Assembly: GCF_014645375.1 (NCBI RefSeq)
Contig: NZ_BMLT01000004.1
Span: 186,001-250,000, forward strand
DNA: 64,000 bases
Source of the DNA: Marinobacterium nitratireducens
Lineage (GTDB): Bacteria; Pseudomonadota; Gammaproteobacteria; Pseudomonadales; Balneatricaceae
Reading direction: 5' to 3'
In this document: positions 44,897-53,757 of the stretch, in pieces
Numbering within the stretch: position 1 is the stretch's first letter
Layout of the letters: each line of letters opens with the position of its first letter
The notes under the pieces: generated by a model
The model's database searches: none
Seen by the model: only the letters and a program-made list of their open reading frames with translations
Told to the model about the DNA's origin: nothing
Program-made: the position numbers and the translations under genes

Positions 44897-45232
44897 AGAC
44901 CTTTCCTCTGTCTTTTACAGGCCTTTAGTGGGTACCTGGCAGTCGAGTGGCCGCATCCCACCCCGAGCAACCAGTCCGACAGAGATCACTTGTCTCCCTC
45001 GCGCATTCTGACCGGATATCGAATATCTGTACTCAGGCCAGATCGCGGATCTCGTTCAAGACCTTGGTAAGTGAAGGCTCCATCAGCGGTAAGTCTAGGC
45101 GTTTTAACCGGCAGCATTTCTTTCCCTTGCCACAAACCGGGTTCGGCACTGCCCCACACCGTTGAGATAGGGTTTCAGCTTTCAACGTGCCGTCCTCAAG
45201 AGCTGAAGGCGGAGCATGGAGCATACCAGGCC
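44897..45232. other. Intergenic region, no gene seen
   Basis: 336 bases upstream of the exported metallopeptidase. Small frames occur on both strands but none shows protein-like composition or a ribosome-binding site. It should contain the promoter of the metallopeptidase and the transcription end of the membrane-protein gene; neither was resolved. Confidence 0.35.
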
Positions 45233-46111
45233 TTAATCGCCAGCCCTGCCCGGCGCTTGTGTCACCGGTGGTCGGGTAAACGACCACTTCGCAAGCTTCC
45301 AGAATGCCAGTGCGATCGCGACAGGGAAGAGAAAAGTGCTCAAAAAGAACACGACAATCAGTTCAATCGTGTCTTTTGCCGTCTCTTTCAGCGCCTCCGA
45401 GTAGCGTTCGATATCAACAGCCGACGCGGCCCTGTTCCTGGCATCGCCAGCCCAGCTCTTTACAGCGTTCCAGGCACCCTCGTCCGATTCGTCCGAGAGG
45501 CTCACCCCTCTTTCCTCGTTAATTGACTGAACACTCTGTGATGCCTGGGTAATGCCCTTCTCGGCCTCGATATGACGGGACTGCAGGAAGCCGGAATACA
45601 TCCACTCCGAACCCACAAGGGCAACGGGCAGAAGAAAACGCAGGATTGCCAGCATCCAAAAGGCTTTCCAGAGATACTGCTTCCAGTACCCAGGCACGGC
45701 TCCCGGCATCATCCTGGAAGCAACGGCAGCAAGACCGATGGCCACGAGGAAAACCGAGTACGGCAGCCAGCTTGAGATCTCCAGCAGAACCTTCTGCGTG
45801 CCCAGCGCCACCGAGCTGACCAGCATGAACCCGGAGAATCGCTCCACCAGATCGTTGAGGGGATCGAGGACCTCTCCGGGAGCCAGCGTAACGCCCATAC
45901 CCATTGGGGTAACACTGACTTCCGTTCCCTGAGCGACCGAAATAACCGCGTTGAGACTCCTCGCGACACCAAAAGTCACGAGTGAGCGCTTCAGCGCTGC
46001 CTCCACGGACTCTTCGGCATCGGCGTCGAATACGCCGGAGAACGCCCCAACCGCAATGATCAGGGTGACCAGTAACGGCCCGACGACTTTCTTGAGCAGG
46101 CTTTTACTCAT
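45233..46111 (-). CDS. Hypothetical multi-pass inner-membrane protein
   Basis: A 292-residue protein with an N-terminal hydrophobic segment (LLVTLIIAVGAFSGVF, ~10-25), a ~70-residue periplasmic-like stretch, a group of segments at ~90-175, a polar region with many Ser/Glu (~180-240) and a last segment at ~255-275. The repetitive SLNAVISVAQGTEVSV pattern is not from any family I recognise. The ATG at 46111 has GGGAT nearby; the longer frame with MVEGWW is not favoured. Function unknown. Confidence 0.6.
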   Translation of the reverse strand: MSKSLLKKVVGPLLVTLIIAVGAFSGVFDADAEESVEAALKRSLVTFGVARSLNAVISVAQGTEVSVTPMGMGVTLAPGEVLDPLNDLVERFSGFMLVSSVALGTQKVLLEISSWLPYSVFLVAIGLAAVASRMMPGAVPGYWKQYLWKAFWMLAILRFLLPVALVGSEWMYSGFLQSRHIEAEKGITQASQSVQSINEERGVSLSDESDEGAWNAVKSWAGDARNRAASAVDIERYSEALKETAKDTIELIVVFFLSTFLFPVAIALAFWKLAKWSFTRPPVTQAPGRAGD

Positions 46112-46226
46112 AAGATCCCCACGACTCCACCAACCCTCTACCACCTCAGGTCTATCCTGCTGTCCGGCCGATACCCCTGTGTGCCCGGATCATCCGCTAC
46201 GTAATTCGAAGAACCTCTCGCCACAT

Positions 46227-47114
46227 TCAGACAACTTCAAGAATGCTGTCAATAACGCTGCTGGTTCGGCCATCCATTTTGACGGTCGATGGCAGACAGA
46301 CGCAAAGCTCCTCCTCCAGACGCCTGCCTTTCAGCGGGGTAAACGCCAGCAATCCGTCGTTCACCTCACGTTCGATGTCATACCAGGTCATGAAACTCAC
46401 ACCGACGCCCTCCAGAACCAGCTTTCTCAGCAAGTCGAATGAATTACTGCTAGCAACAATTTCAAAACTGCTTTTCTGCCGGAGAATTTCAGAATATAGA
46501 CGGGTATGAACGGAAAGATCAATATCCGGAATACAGAGCGGCCATTTCAAACAATCATGCAGTTCTATGGATTGAGTGTCTTTATCCAGCAATCCCGGAA
46601 GATGGACCAGGCCTATTTTACTTTTTTCGCGAGCCACAAAGCGGATTTTTTCATCTCTTGCGACATTAAAGGCAATGATAAAGTCAAGCTGATTTTCCAG
46701 CAGCAGATCCGTCAGTGTCTGGGTATCACCGATTTTAAAGTCGATCCGTATATTTCCAAATCGTGATGAGAGTTTTTTGTACAGTCGCGGAAGAACACTG
46801 CTGCTCAGGCACTCGACCGCACCTATCCGCAACTGAACCAGATGCTGCCCGTGTTCTTCCTTGATGCTTCTGCGAAAACGGTTCTCTTCCGCGATCCACA
46901 GCCGCGCCTGCCTGTACAGCGCCTCGCCCTGCTCCGTAAGCTCAATTCCCCTGGGCAATCGCAAAAACAGCTGTGTGCCGAAATCTTCTTCGAGAATACT
47001 CATCTGCCGACTGAGTGCCGATGCCGCAATATGCATCTTATCAGCGGCTTTACGAAGGGACTTCTCACTCGCGATAACGACAAATGATCGAATTTCTTTG
47101 GTTAGAGCGGACAT
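46227..47114 (-). CDS. LysR family transcriptional regulator
   Basis: A 295-residue LTTR: N-terminal winged helix (IRSFVVIASEKSLRKAADKMHIAASALSRQ as two pieces, helix-turn-helix ~15-40), linker helix, and a periplasmic-binding-protein-like effector domain (~90-290, VQLRIGAVECLSSSVLPRL onward). The ATG at 47114 is used; a TTG five codons earlier is less likely. It is divergent from the deaminase, and two copies of GTTCTAATTT lie in the shared 138-bp region, a likely binding site for itself. Ligand unknown; the deaminase suggests a purine or related compound. Confidence 0.9.
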   Translation of the reverse strand: MSALTKEIRSFVVIASEKSLRKAADKMHIAASALSRQMSILEEDFGTQLFLRLPRGIELTEQGEALYRQARLWIAEENRFRRSIKEEHGQHLVQLRIGAVECLSSSVLPRLYKKLSSRFGNIRIDFKIGDTQTLTDLLLENQLDFIIAFNVARDEKIRFVAREKSKIGLVHLPGLLDKDTQSIELHDCLKWPLCIPDIDLSVHTRLYSEILRQKSSFEIVASSNSFDLLRKLVLEGVGVSFMTWYDIEREVNDGLLAFTPLKGRRLEEELCVCLPSTVKMDGRTSSVIDSILEVV

Positions 47115-47137
47115 ACCCAACGCCTGCAAATGACATT

Positions 47138-47178
47138 GTTCTAATTTTTAGCACACAGCTAACTAAACGTTCTAATTT
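47138..47178. promoter_or_regulatory. Direct repeats between LysR gene and deaminase
   Basis: GTTCTAATTT occurs at 47138-47147 and 47169-47178, start to start 31 bp apart, about three helical turns. It lies between the divergent LysR and deaminase genes, the usual position of LTTR recognition and activation sites. The region is AT-rich. Confidence 0.5.
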
Positions 47179-47252
47179 AAACATGGCTGGCGCTTTTTTA
47201 TAGTGGCCTCAAGGTAGCCATCATCCACGGATACAGACAGCAGGAGTTGCCG

Positions 47253-47723
47253 GTGAACAACGACATCAATCACCTGAAGACCACGATCGAACTGGCCAAG
47301 ACAAGCGTGAAGGACGGCAACCATCCTTTCGGCGCCATGCTGGTTGGCCCGGACGGCGACATTCTGATCACGTCCGGCAATAGCTACAGGGAAGACAAAG
47401 GTGTTGGCCATGCAGAAGCCAACGTCGCCCGTCTCGCATCCCGCAAATACGACCCGGAATTCCTGGCGCAATGCACCCTGGTCACGTCCGTCGAGCCGTG
47501 CTGCATGTGCGCCGGTTCCGTTTACTGGGCCGGTATTGGCAGCGTCGTCTTTGGTCTGACCGAAAAGCGCCTGGCCGAACTGACCGGTGACAATCCGGAA
47601 AACCTGACGCTGGATCTGGCCTGCCGTGAGGTTTTCGCAGCCGGTCAGCGCAAGGTCGAAGTGCGCGGTCCCTACAGCGAACTGGAAGACGCCATTGCCG
47701 CTGACCACATTGGATTCTGGTAA
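47253..47723 (+). CDS. Nucleoside/guanine deaminase-like protein
   Basis: A 156-residue zinc deaminase of the cytidine/deoxycytidylate family. KDGNHPFGAMLVG is the start of the domain, HAEANV holds the first zinc ligand and catalytic Glu, and PCCMCAGSVYWAGIG the two Cys ligands (PCxxC). The C-terminal region matches guanine deaminases of the GuaD/YwlA type rather than TadA, so guanine or a related purine is the likely substrate. Start: AGGAG at 47242-47246 lies six bases before a GTG at 47253, which was preferred to the TTG at 47247 because that TTG would leave no spacing. Confidence 0.8.
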   Translation: MNNDINHLKTTIELAKTSVKDGNHPFGAMLVGPDGDILITSGNSYREDKGVGHAEANVARLASRKYDPEFLAQCTLVTSVEPCCMCAGSVYWAGIGSVVFGLTEKRLAELTGDNPENLTLDLACREVFAAGQRKVEVRGPYSELEDAIAADHIGFW

Positions 47724-47866
47724 GCCCTAATTGCTGAACGGGCTGGACAGGAAGCTCGAGCTTTAAGTCCGCTCTGCAAAGTACGCTTCAAGGCCGGCCA
47801 GTCCGGTCTTGTTGGTACAGGAACACGGTTAACGTGCGAGCACAGTATGTACACCGTGCACAACCG

Positions 47867-47898
47867 GACCGGGGCAAAGTCAAGGCTTTGCCCCGGTC
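47867..47898. terminator. Terminator-like hairpin after the deaminase
   Basis: GACCGGGGCAAAG at 47867-47879 is exactly complementary to CTTTGCCCCGGTC at 47886-47898, with a six-base loop. It lies between the convergent deaminase and DUF3604 genes and could serve both. There is no T-run on either side. Confidence 0.6.
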
Positions 47899-47963
47899 TC
47901 CAGTTATCCGCGTTTACAGGAACCACAGCCCGGCAAGAGTCTGTCCGTAGAGGACAACTCCGG

Positions 47964-49841
47964 TCATTCCGTGGGCGTAAACCAGATCGGTGAAGTCCAG
48001 GCGCGCTCCTGAATACTCACCGGCAGATCCTCCGGCCGCTTCAGATTGTTGCGCGCCGCATCGTAGGTGGACCAGCGCGGTGTCGGAATCTGCAGTACGC
48101 GTGCGTAATACACCGCAGGTTGCGTCGCATCGAAATCGGGATCGGTCCAGGTGACCATCAGCTGAGGGTCGCCGATGCTGTTGGTATAGGTGGCATCCTG
48201 CTCGTTCACCGTATCTCCGACCGGCGGGATCTTGCCGTCCGCGCCGGGCTTGCGGTCGCCGGACAGGGCAACATCGTAGATATGGGACTGCTGCTCGCCG
48301 TTGGCATCCACCCAGCCTTTCACGATCTGAATGCGGTCAAGGTTGGCGCCGTCGGCTTCCTTCATGGCATGCACGATAAAGGTCGGTGCCTTGTCACCGG
48401 CCGCCGGCAGGTCGCCGCCCATGGGAACGCCGTTAGCATAGGCCTGGGTCAGGCCGTCTTCCGAGCCAAGGGACACGCCGCCGAGGTCATAGCCGCCAAA
48501 GAAGCGCACCTTCAGACGCGGGCCGGAGGTGGCATAGGTCTCCTTGCGCCTAATCGCATCGAAAATGCCGTCTCGGGTATTGGCATGCGCCCAGACCGCG
48601 GCGACACCGCCGCTGCTGAAGCTGCGGACCTGCTTCGCCCCTGCAGCGTCAACGCCCGGAGGGCCCTCGAGCCTGTGCTTGGGGTCTATCTCGAAGCCGA
48701 ACTTGCCGGTGTAGTTGTCTTCCTCGATCGCCGCTGCACCGTTGTGGGTGTCGGAATCGCCGATGAAGCCGTACTTGAAGGGGTTGCCGTTACCTTCGCT
48801 CTCGAGTTTCAAGCCGCGGATGAGGGCCTCGCGTACGTAGCCGCCTTTCTTGTGTTCGGGCGGCGTCGCGGTGGGAGCCAGGGTGTAGTCCCAGAGCTCG
48901 AAACCGCCGAACTCATCGTTCGGGAACAGCTCGGGATGGGTCTCGGACGTGCCCTTGATCTGGGTGATTTCATACACCGGTTCGTTGCGCATGCGCGTTT
49001 CGGCATATTTGCTGTCCAGCGGATTGCCGCGAAAGGATTCCCCGACCGGGAACATGATGCCGTCACTGGCATTGCCGTTGTGCGGCACCGCGAGCAAGTC
49101 GTTGCCGGAGTCGCGCTGGGCGTCCATCCACTTCCACAGGTCTTCCGGTGCGCTGGAATCCAGCGCCGAGAAAGGCGCGTCGGGGACCTTTGCGCTATCG
49201 CGGAAGATCACGATCCTGTGTATGTTTCGCCAGTCCGGGGCCGATGTCCATTCGTAGCCCGGCATGGTGGTGAATTTGCCCGGCTCGTAATGCCGGTCTG
49301 CAATTTCCACTGCCCGGGACCACACCGACCTTGCCAGATCCTTGTCGCCAAGCATCGGGTCCACGTCCGGCGGGTCGGAATACATGCCATCGCTGATCTT
49401 GCCGTAGGCATCGAAGGATTTCTTGGGATCGTCCCCTGTGATGTCGGCGGCGAGCGGGTGCTTGCTGATCGGGCTGTCCGGGTCTTCCATCAAAGGCAGT
49501 GCACCGAGGTATTCCGCATGATCCGACACGATGTACCAGTCCAGCGGAGTGCCGATCTTGAGAGCCACGCCCTGTTCGCCACCGGGGATCTCCTCCCCTT
49601 TGGCCCAGCGGTAGGCACCGTCTGGATCAACCCAGGCGCTATTGATGTAGGCATCAAAAGACCAGCGGGTATGCACGTGCAGATTACCGAAATACACATC
49701 GCGGTTGGGGTTCGATGGTACCGCGTCACCGGCCTTTGCTGCCTGGGGCTCGCTGGCGCCGTCCGCAGCCTTGTCATCCGCGTATATAGCGTTGGCGGAT
49801 AGCAGTGTCGTCAGCAACAGAGGAAAGCAGGCTGAACGCAT
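47964..49841 (-). CDS. Exported DUF3604 family protein
   Basis: A 625-residue periplasmic protein. Signal peptide MRSACFPLLLTTLLSANAIYA, then NRDVYFGNLHVHTRWSFDAY with the His-x-His start of a PHP-like metal centre, WYIVSDHAEYLG, and further conserved stretches such as IGDSDTHNGAAAIEEDNYTG and GVAAVWAHANTRDGIF. DUF3604 proteins are widespread in marine bacteria and are predicted metal-dependent hydrolases, but the substrate is not established. The ATG at 49841 heads the signal peptide; the longer frame is not favoured. Monocistronic. Confidence 0.85.
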   Translation of the reverse strand: MRSACFPLLLTTLLSANAIYADDKAADGASEPQAAKAGDAVPSNPNRDVYFGNLHVHTRWSFDAYINSAWVDPDGAYRWAKGEEIPGGEQGVALKIGTPLDWYIVSDHAEYLGALPLMEDPDSPISKHPLAADITGDDPKKSFDAYGKISDGMYSDPPDVDPMLGDKDLARSVWSRAVEIADRHYEPGKFTTMPGYEWTSAPDWRNIHRIVIFRDSAKVPDAPFSALDSSAPEDLWKWMDAQRDSGNDLLAVPHNGNASDGIMFPVGESFRGNPLDSKYAETRMRNEPVYEITQIKGTSETHPELFPNDEFGGFELWDYTLAPTATPPEHKKGGYVREALIRGLKLESEGNGNPFKYGFIGDSDTHNGAAAIEEDNYTGKFGFEIDPKHRLEGPPGVDAAGAKQVRSFSSGGVAAVWAHANTRDGIFDAIRRKETYATSGPRLKVRFFGGYDLGGVSLGSEDGLTQAYANGVPMGGDLPAAGDKAPTFIVHAMKEADGANLDRIQIVKGWVDANGEQQSHIYDVALSGDRKPGADGKIPPVGDTVNEQDATYTNSIGDPQLMVTWTDPDFDATQPAVYYARVLQIPTPRWSTYDAARNNLKRPEDLPVSIQERAWTSPIWFTPTE

Positions 49842-49994
49842 GAGTCGGCCCTCTTCTAATGGGTGAATTGTGTCGGGGATACAGCGCCCATATGAGGATA
49901 GCCGACAGGACGCCGGTTTGCGTTCGGTCGGCACCGGCAGGAATATACTTCAGCCCCTGCCTGCACCGCCTGCGGAGGCAGATTCGTCCAACCG

Positions 49995-50750
49995 TTACAG
50001 CCTGTTCAGATTTCGATGCTGCCGGTACAGCAGATACCCACCCCAGCAGAAGCTCAGCAGCATCAATACCACCCCGGTACCGAAGGAAAGCCCTGCGTAC
50101 AGGCCCGCCCTGTGCAAGCTGCCGGTCATCGCCAGCAGATTGCCCCAGTCATGGGCATCCTCCCCCATGCCCATAATCAGCGGCAGCGCACGGTAAGGCG
50201 CATCGGCGATATAGGGGGACACATCGATGAAGTTCTGGCCGGACCACCACAGCATGATCGAGGCGGCAAAGGTGTCGCGCCGCTGGAGGATAAACGCCAG
50301 CATCAGCCCCAGCGGCATCATTACCTGGAACAGGCTGCCGCCCAGTATCGTCATGAAGCGGCCAAGGGGCCGGAACAGCACATGGCCGAACTCGTGAAAA
50401 GGCAGATTTGCGTTGTGCAGGAAGGAACCGCCGATCGAACGCCAGTCGATACCGCCGAGGATAAAGGACCAGCCCCAGATGAAGAATGCGATAAACAGCG
50501 CCACCCGGCCCCAGAACGCCATCGAGTCCACCGTGTCCGGCACTTCGAGCAGCCGGTACAGAACGCGCTTGGACAAGGGCTCCAGTGGTTCGATACTGAA
50601 ATTCTCGGGTTCGGACGGCGGCGACCGTTCCTGCGCCGAGACCGGGCTCTTTTTCCATTTCGAGTAGGCGATACCGCATTGCGGGCAGATGCCCGCCATC
50701 ACATGGCTGTCCTGTTCTTGGCGCTGATAGCCGCAATTCGGACACTTCAA
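49995..50750 (-). CDS. Zinc-ribbon membrane protein with HEFGH motif
   Basis: A 251-residue protein. An N-terminal zinc ribbon (CPNCGYQRQEQDSHVMAGICPQCG as CxxC...CxxC) is followed by a polar linker and several membrane segments (~85-105, 125-150, 170-190, 215-240). HEFGH sits at the end of NANLPFHEFGHVLF, adjacent to a membrane helix, as in M50 (site-2-protease-like) enzymes; the usual second M50 motif (LDG-type Asp) was not evident. It could be an intramembrane metalloprotease. Function unproven. Confidence 0.65.
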   Translation of the reverse strand: MKCPNCGYQRQEQDSHVMAGICPQCGIAYSKWKKSPVSAQERSPPSEPENFSIEPLEPLSKRVLYRLLEVPDTVDSMAFWGRVALFIAFFIWGWSFILGGIDWRSIGGSFLHNANLPFHEFGHVLFRPLGRFMTILGGSLFQVMMPLGLMLAFILQRRDTFAASIMLWWSGQNFIDVSPYIADAPYRALPLIMGMGEDAHDWGNLLAMTGSLHRAGLYAGLSFGTGVVLMLLSFCWGGYLLYRQHRNLNRL

Positions 50751-50826
50751 GGGGGTTTCTCCCGTAACGGCATTCTTGCGGAGCGCCCGATCAGGAAAAG
50801 CGCCCCCGAAAGTACCAGGCCGCTAT

Positions 50827-51012
50827 TCAATAGCGGCCCATGCCATGGAACATCCCGCCAAATATGCCCATGAACACACTGAATATTACGGAAATGATGA
50901 TGAACGCCGGTATGGATGCGATAGCAAACTTCACCATAAATACCACCATGGACATAAATGGCATTTTGATATCGACAACCGTTACTTCCTGTTTTCCATT
51001 TTCATCTGGCAT
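50827..51012 (-). CDS. Small hydrophobic protein
   Basis: A 61-residue protein: a short polar start (MPDENGKQEVTVVDI) then one long hydrophobic region (MSMVVFMVKFAIASIPAFII and VFMGIFGGMFHG), enough for one or two membrane helices. AGGAG lies eight bases upstream of the ATG at 51012, supporting this start over a longer frame. Immediately downstream on the strand is the zinc-ribbon membrane protein, so the two may be co-transcribed. No family recognised. Confidence 0.6.
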   Translation of the reverse strand: MPDENGKQEVTVVDIKMPFMSMVVFMVKFAIASIPAFIIISVIFSVFMGIFGGMFHGMGRY

Positions 51013-51082
51013 AAGGGACACTCCTACTATTAACCTGGCATGCAAATAGGCTCCCCTGTCTATTTGCATGTTACGCCGAAAC

Positions 51083-51331
51083 TCAGACCAGACGGCGGGT
51101 CTCGTCCAGAACCTTTGCGTACGCATCGGCCTGGCCGGGCTCGGCGATCATCGCCCGCAGGCAGGCCGCAGTCGCGGCCAGTTGCAGCGTGCGCATCGCG
51201 TCCTGATGACTGGCCGTGCTGATCTCGTCGAGCGTAGCCTGCATCGCCCCGGCAGCGTTGCGTACCGCGAAGGTGAAATCGCCGGCACTGTCGAGCACGC
51301 TGCGCAGGTTCAACTTCACCGCGTCGAACAC
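51083..51331 (-). CDS. Hypothetical protein, 82 residues
   Basis: A small helical, Ala-rich acidic-basic protein (FDAVKLNLRSVLDSAGDFTFA to VLDETRRLV). No motif is recognised and the region has overlapping frames on the opposite strand, so coding status is uncertain. The helix-like periodicity (leucine/alanine heptads) is the only support. It stands between the small membrane protein and the DUF2384 gene. Confidence 0.35.
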   Translation of the reverse strand: MFDAVKLNLRSVLDSAGDFTFAVRNAAGAMQATLDEISTASHQDAMRTLQLAATAACLRAMIAEPGQADAYAKVLDETRRLV

Positions 51332-51495
51332 CTGCTGACCTGCCCCTGCGGACTCGCGGACGGTAGCGCGGCAGCACTGGCGTTGAACTGGTCATCCCCC
51401 CCGATAACCACTGGCGCCACCGGTTCCTGGCGAAGTGCAAGGAGGCTGCATCTATACTGTGGTTTATTTAGGGACTTTAACCGGGAGGTTAAACT

Positions 51496-51825
51496 ATGAG
51501 CACCGGCCTATCCGATGCCCTGCGCATTCTGATCCAGTGGCAGTGCACGCCCAACCAGGCGCTCGCTATCCTCAAGCTCGACCCTGACCAGCCCTTTCCC
51601 GAGGTGCTCAGTGACGAGCAGTGCGAGCGCGTGACCTTCGTTCTCAATATCCATTCGGATCTCGGCACCGTCTTCGACGACCCCGAGGACGTCTACGGTT
51701 ACATGTCACGCCCTCATGACGACCCCTATTACGAAGGGAAATCGCCCCTGGAACTGATCAGTACCGGGGATGTAACCCTGTTCGAACGCGTCTGCTGGCA
51801 TATCGATTCGATGAGAGTACTGTGA
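51496..51825 (+). CDS. MbcA/ParS/Xre (DUF2384) antitoxin-like protein
   Basis: A 109-residue protein whose first ~70 residues (ALRILIQWQCTPNQALAILKL ... QCERVTFVLNIHSDLGTVFDD) match the MbcA/ParS antitoxin DNA/toxin-binding domain. The C-terminal part (SPLELISTGDVTLFERVCWHIDSM) carries the conserved 'P...L..G......V...L' end of the family. The partner is normally a RES-domain toxin next door; none is seen within the window, so it is a solitary antitoxin or has a different role. GGGAGG upstream is a fair ribosome-binding site. Confidence 0.78.
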   Translation: MSTGLSDALRILIQWQCTPNQALAILKLDPDQPFPEVLSDEQCERVTFVLNIHSDLGTVFDDPEDVYGYMSRPHDDPYYEGKSPLELISTGDVTLFERVCWHIDSMRVL

Positions 51826-51929
51826 AGGTACCGGCGAGAGTCTGATCTAACGGGATTACTCCAGCGGGATCAGGGTCCGGCATGGCAGGGGCCCGCCCCC
51901 GGTATAGGCGGCATTCAGGTCAAGAGCGA

Positions 51930-52604
51930 TTAGTTATCGTTTGAAATAATTTGATTGACGACCTCATCCATTGAATTCCCGAATATTTCAGGCTTTTTGT
52001 ACAGTGGATTGTAAGGCGCACCCGAGCGATCGATATAGGCGGCCTTCAAACCGGCACAAAGGGCACCATGCGTATCCCAATCATGGGCTGCAACCAATCT
52101 GAGTTGACCTGATGGTTTACCGAGCTTCGCTGATACAAACTGATAAGCTCTCTCGCTTGGTTTGAACGTACCGGCCTCTTCGACCGAAACAATGTCGGAA
52201 AAGTAGTCATTTAAACCAGCATTTTTTATCTGCTCTGCAATTAATCCAAGTGACGAATTTGAAAAGGCCACTGTACGAAAACCCTGCTCTCGTAGTTTCG
52301 AAAGCGCAGGCTTTATATCGGAGTGAGCAGGAAGGCTGGAAAACCCACCGAGTACATCAGCCACTTGAACGTCGGACAGTTTAATTTTATAACGAGCAGC
52401 CAGGGCTTGAAGGGTGATTTTAGCCAGAGTAGCAAAATCTGTTTTAACGCCGGTGGTCATCGATACCGTAGAGGCATGAAGCAACATGGAAAACCAGGTA
52501 TCGGTGTAGAATTCATCGCCGAACAACGATGCGAATTTCGGTCTCAAGACGCTCAAACTCAAAACCGTTTCGTTTATATCGAACAATATCACGCTGTTCT
52601 TCAA
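51930..52604 (-). CDS. HAD family hydrolase, type II haloacid-dehalogenase-like
   Basis: A 224-residue HAD enzyme. Motif I is FDINETVL (nucleophilic Asp; the usual +2 Asp is Asn, as in haloacid dehalogenases), motif II VAFSNSS, motif III Lys in TFKPSERAY and motif IV AAHDWDTHGALCAG. A cap domain (~20-90) lies between motifs I and II. Likely a 2-haloacid dehalogenase or phosphatase-like hydrolase; substrate unproven. Lower G+C than neighbours, so perhaps acquired. Confidence 0.82.
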   Translation of the reverse strand: MKNSVILFDINETVLSLSVLRPKFASLFGDEFYTDTWFSMLLHASTVSMTTGVKTDFATLAKITLQALAARYKIKLSDVQVADVLGGFSSLPAHSDIKPALSKLREQGFRTVAFSNSSLGLIAEQIKNAGLNDYFSDIVSVEEAGTFKPSERAYQFVSAKLGKPSGQLRLVAAHDWDTHGALCAGLKAAYIDRSGAPYNPLYKKPEIFGNSMDEVVNQIISNDN

Positions 52605-52648
52605 GACAATTCCTCCAGCTTAGCGAAACTGAACATCCTGACAAAGCC

Positions 52649-52700
52649 AGGTCTTGCTTTTTGCCTTTCTTGCGAGAGACAAGAGCAAAAGGCAAGACCT
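52649..52700. repeat. RAYT-terminus-like inverted repeat
   Basis: AGGTCTTGC at 52649-52657 pairs with GCAAGACCT at 52692-52700; each arm continues with TTTTGCC/GGCAAAA-like sequence. This matches the ends of the RAYT element at 54628-55577, so it is a solo copy pair without a transposase (a REP/BIME-type unit). It lies between the HAD and OmpA-like genes. Confidence 0.7.
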
Positions 52701-52771
52701 GCCCCCAACTCGCGACAAAAAGAAGACCCCTGGCGGAGCCTTCTTTATTAGACTTAATCGAGCCGCTTAGA

Positions 52772-53302
52772 TTAGAACCTGGTCAATACACCGATGGAAA
52801 ACAGATCAACGTCATTGTCAATATCATACCACTCCCACTCACCGACAATGCCGAACTGGTCAGTGAACATGTATTGAGCACCGATGCCATATATAAGGTC
52901 GGTACCATCGTCGTCAATGCCGGAAGCAGCACCGCCCCCTTCGACATCCCACATGATCATGCCGAGCTTGCCGAAGACGTCGAACTGCTGGTTGAGCGGC
53001 AGCATGCCCTTCCCAGCGAGTGTCCACCCGTCTGTTTCGGCGCTGACTGCCGAACCGCCTATGGTTCCACTGATCTCACCCAAATCCACCCAAGCGGCCT
53101 CGATGGCGATATTTCGATTCAGCTCCCAACCGCCGAAGATCTTCCAGCTGGTGTCGTCATCATCGCAACTGGTGACACCGTCGCACGCATCAATGGTAGC
53201 CTGCCCGATGCTCGCACCCGCATAGAAGCCATTCTGTGCGAGGGCAGTACCCGTCATACCCAACGTCAACAAAATTGCACCAATAAGTTTCGTTTTATTC
53301 AT
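52772..53302 (-). CDS. OmpA-like outer-membrane beta-barrel
   Basis: A 176-residue exported barrel: signal peptide MNKTKLIGAILLTLGMTGTALA, then eight-strand-like sequence (NGFYAGASIGQATIDA, WKIFGGWELNRNIAIEAAWVD, FDVFGKLGMIMWD, LIYGIGAQYMFTDQFGIVGEWEWYD) and a C-terminal Phe (SIGVLTRF). Two Cys with CDGVTSCDDD may form a disulfide in the first loop. Family: porin family/OmpA-like N-terminal barrel of unknown function. Monocistronic. Confidence 0.85.
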   Translation of the reverse strand: MNKTKLIGAILLTLGMTGTALAQNGFYAGASIGQATIDACDGVTSCDDDDTSWKIFGGWELNRNIAIEAAWVDLGEISGTIGGSAVSAETDGWTLAGKGMLPLNQQFDVFGKLGMIMWDVEGGGAASGIDDDGTDLIYGIGAQYMFTDQFGIVGEWEWYDIDNDVDLFSIGVLTRF

Positions 53303-53471
53303 GATCTGCTCCTGCCTGATAGTAACCCTACGAGAACACTCCGGACGAACTTTCTATACCTTCACCTTCCGTTGCACCGGTACTGCGAGTATCGGCACCC
53401 TCTGGCCGCCGGGCACCTGACCCCGTTAGCCCCTAAAAATCAACGACTTGTATTCTTTTAGGGTCAACTTG

Positions 53472-53699
53472 TTAATCCTTGGCGAATAACTTTTGGAACA
53501 GCCGCTCTGACTCCTTTAGACCGTTCTCAGTGAAAAGGACAGACTTTGCCTTACCAACCGGACTCCCAATGAGACCCTTTTCATGTAGTCTGTTCATGGC
53601 TTCCCAATCAAAGGATTTCCACGCCCGGGCGCCATCATGCAAAGTCAGATACAGCAAAGCCAGAACGGCCTCGTCGATCTTATCTTCATCAATGTCCAT
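53472..53699 (-). CDS. DUF6429 family protein
   Basis: A 75-residue cytoplasmic protein: MDIDEDKIDEAVLALLYLTL, then GARAWKSFDWEAMNRLHEKGLIG and FTENGLKESERLFQKLF. This order is the DUF6429 pattern. Such small proteins occur scattered among gammaproteobacterial genomes, often near mobile elements, and have no known function. Here it lies between two RAYT-terminus repeats. Confidence 0.75.
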   Translation of the reverse strand: MDIDEDKIDEAVLALLYLTLHDGARAWKSFDWEAMNRLHEKGLIGSPVGKAKSVLFTENGLKESERLFQKLFAKD

Positions 53700-53757
53700 G
53701 GTTAATCCTCTGAATTGCTAGCCCTCGTATCGCCTGAAGTCCCTTACTGAATCATAT

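Noticed and set aside
45033-45287. 84-codon minus-strand frame upstream of the exported metallopeptidase
   Set aside because: Overlaps the end of the membrane-protein gene and has no protein-like features or ribosome-binding site.
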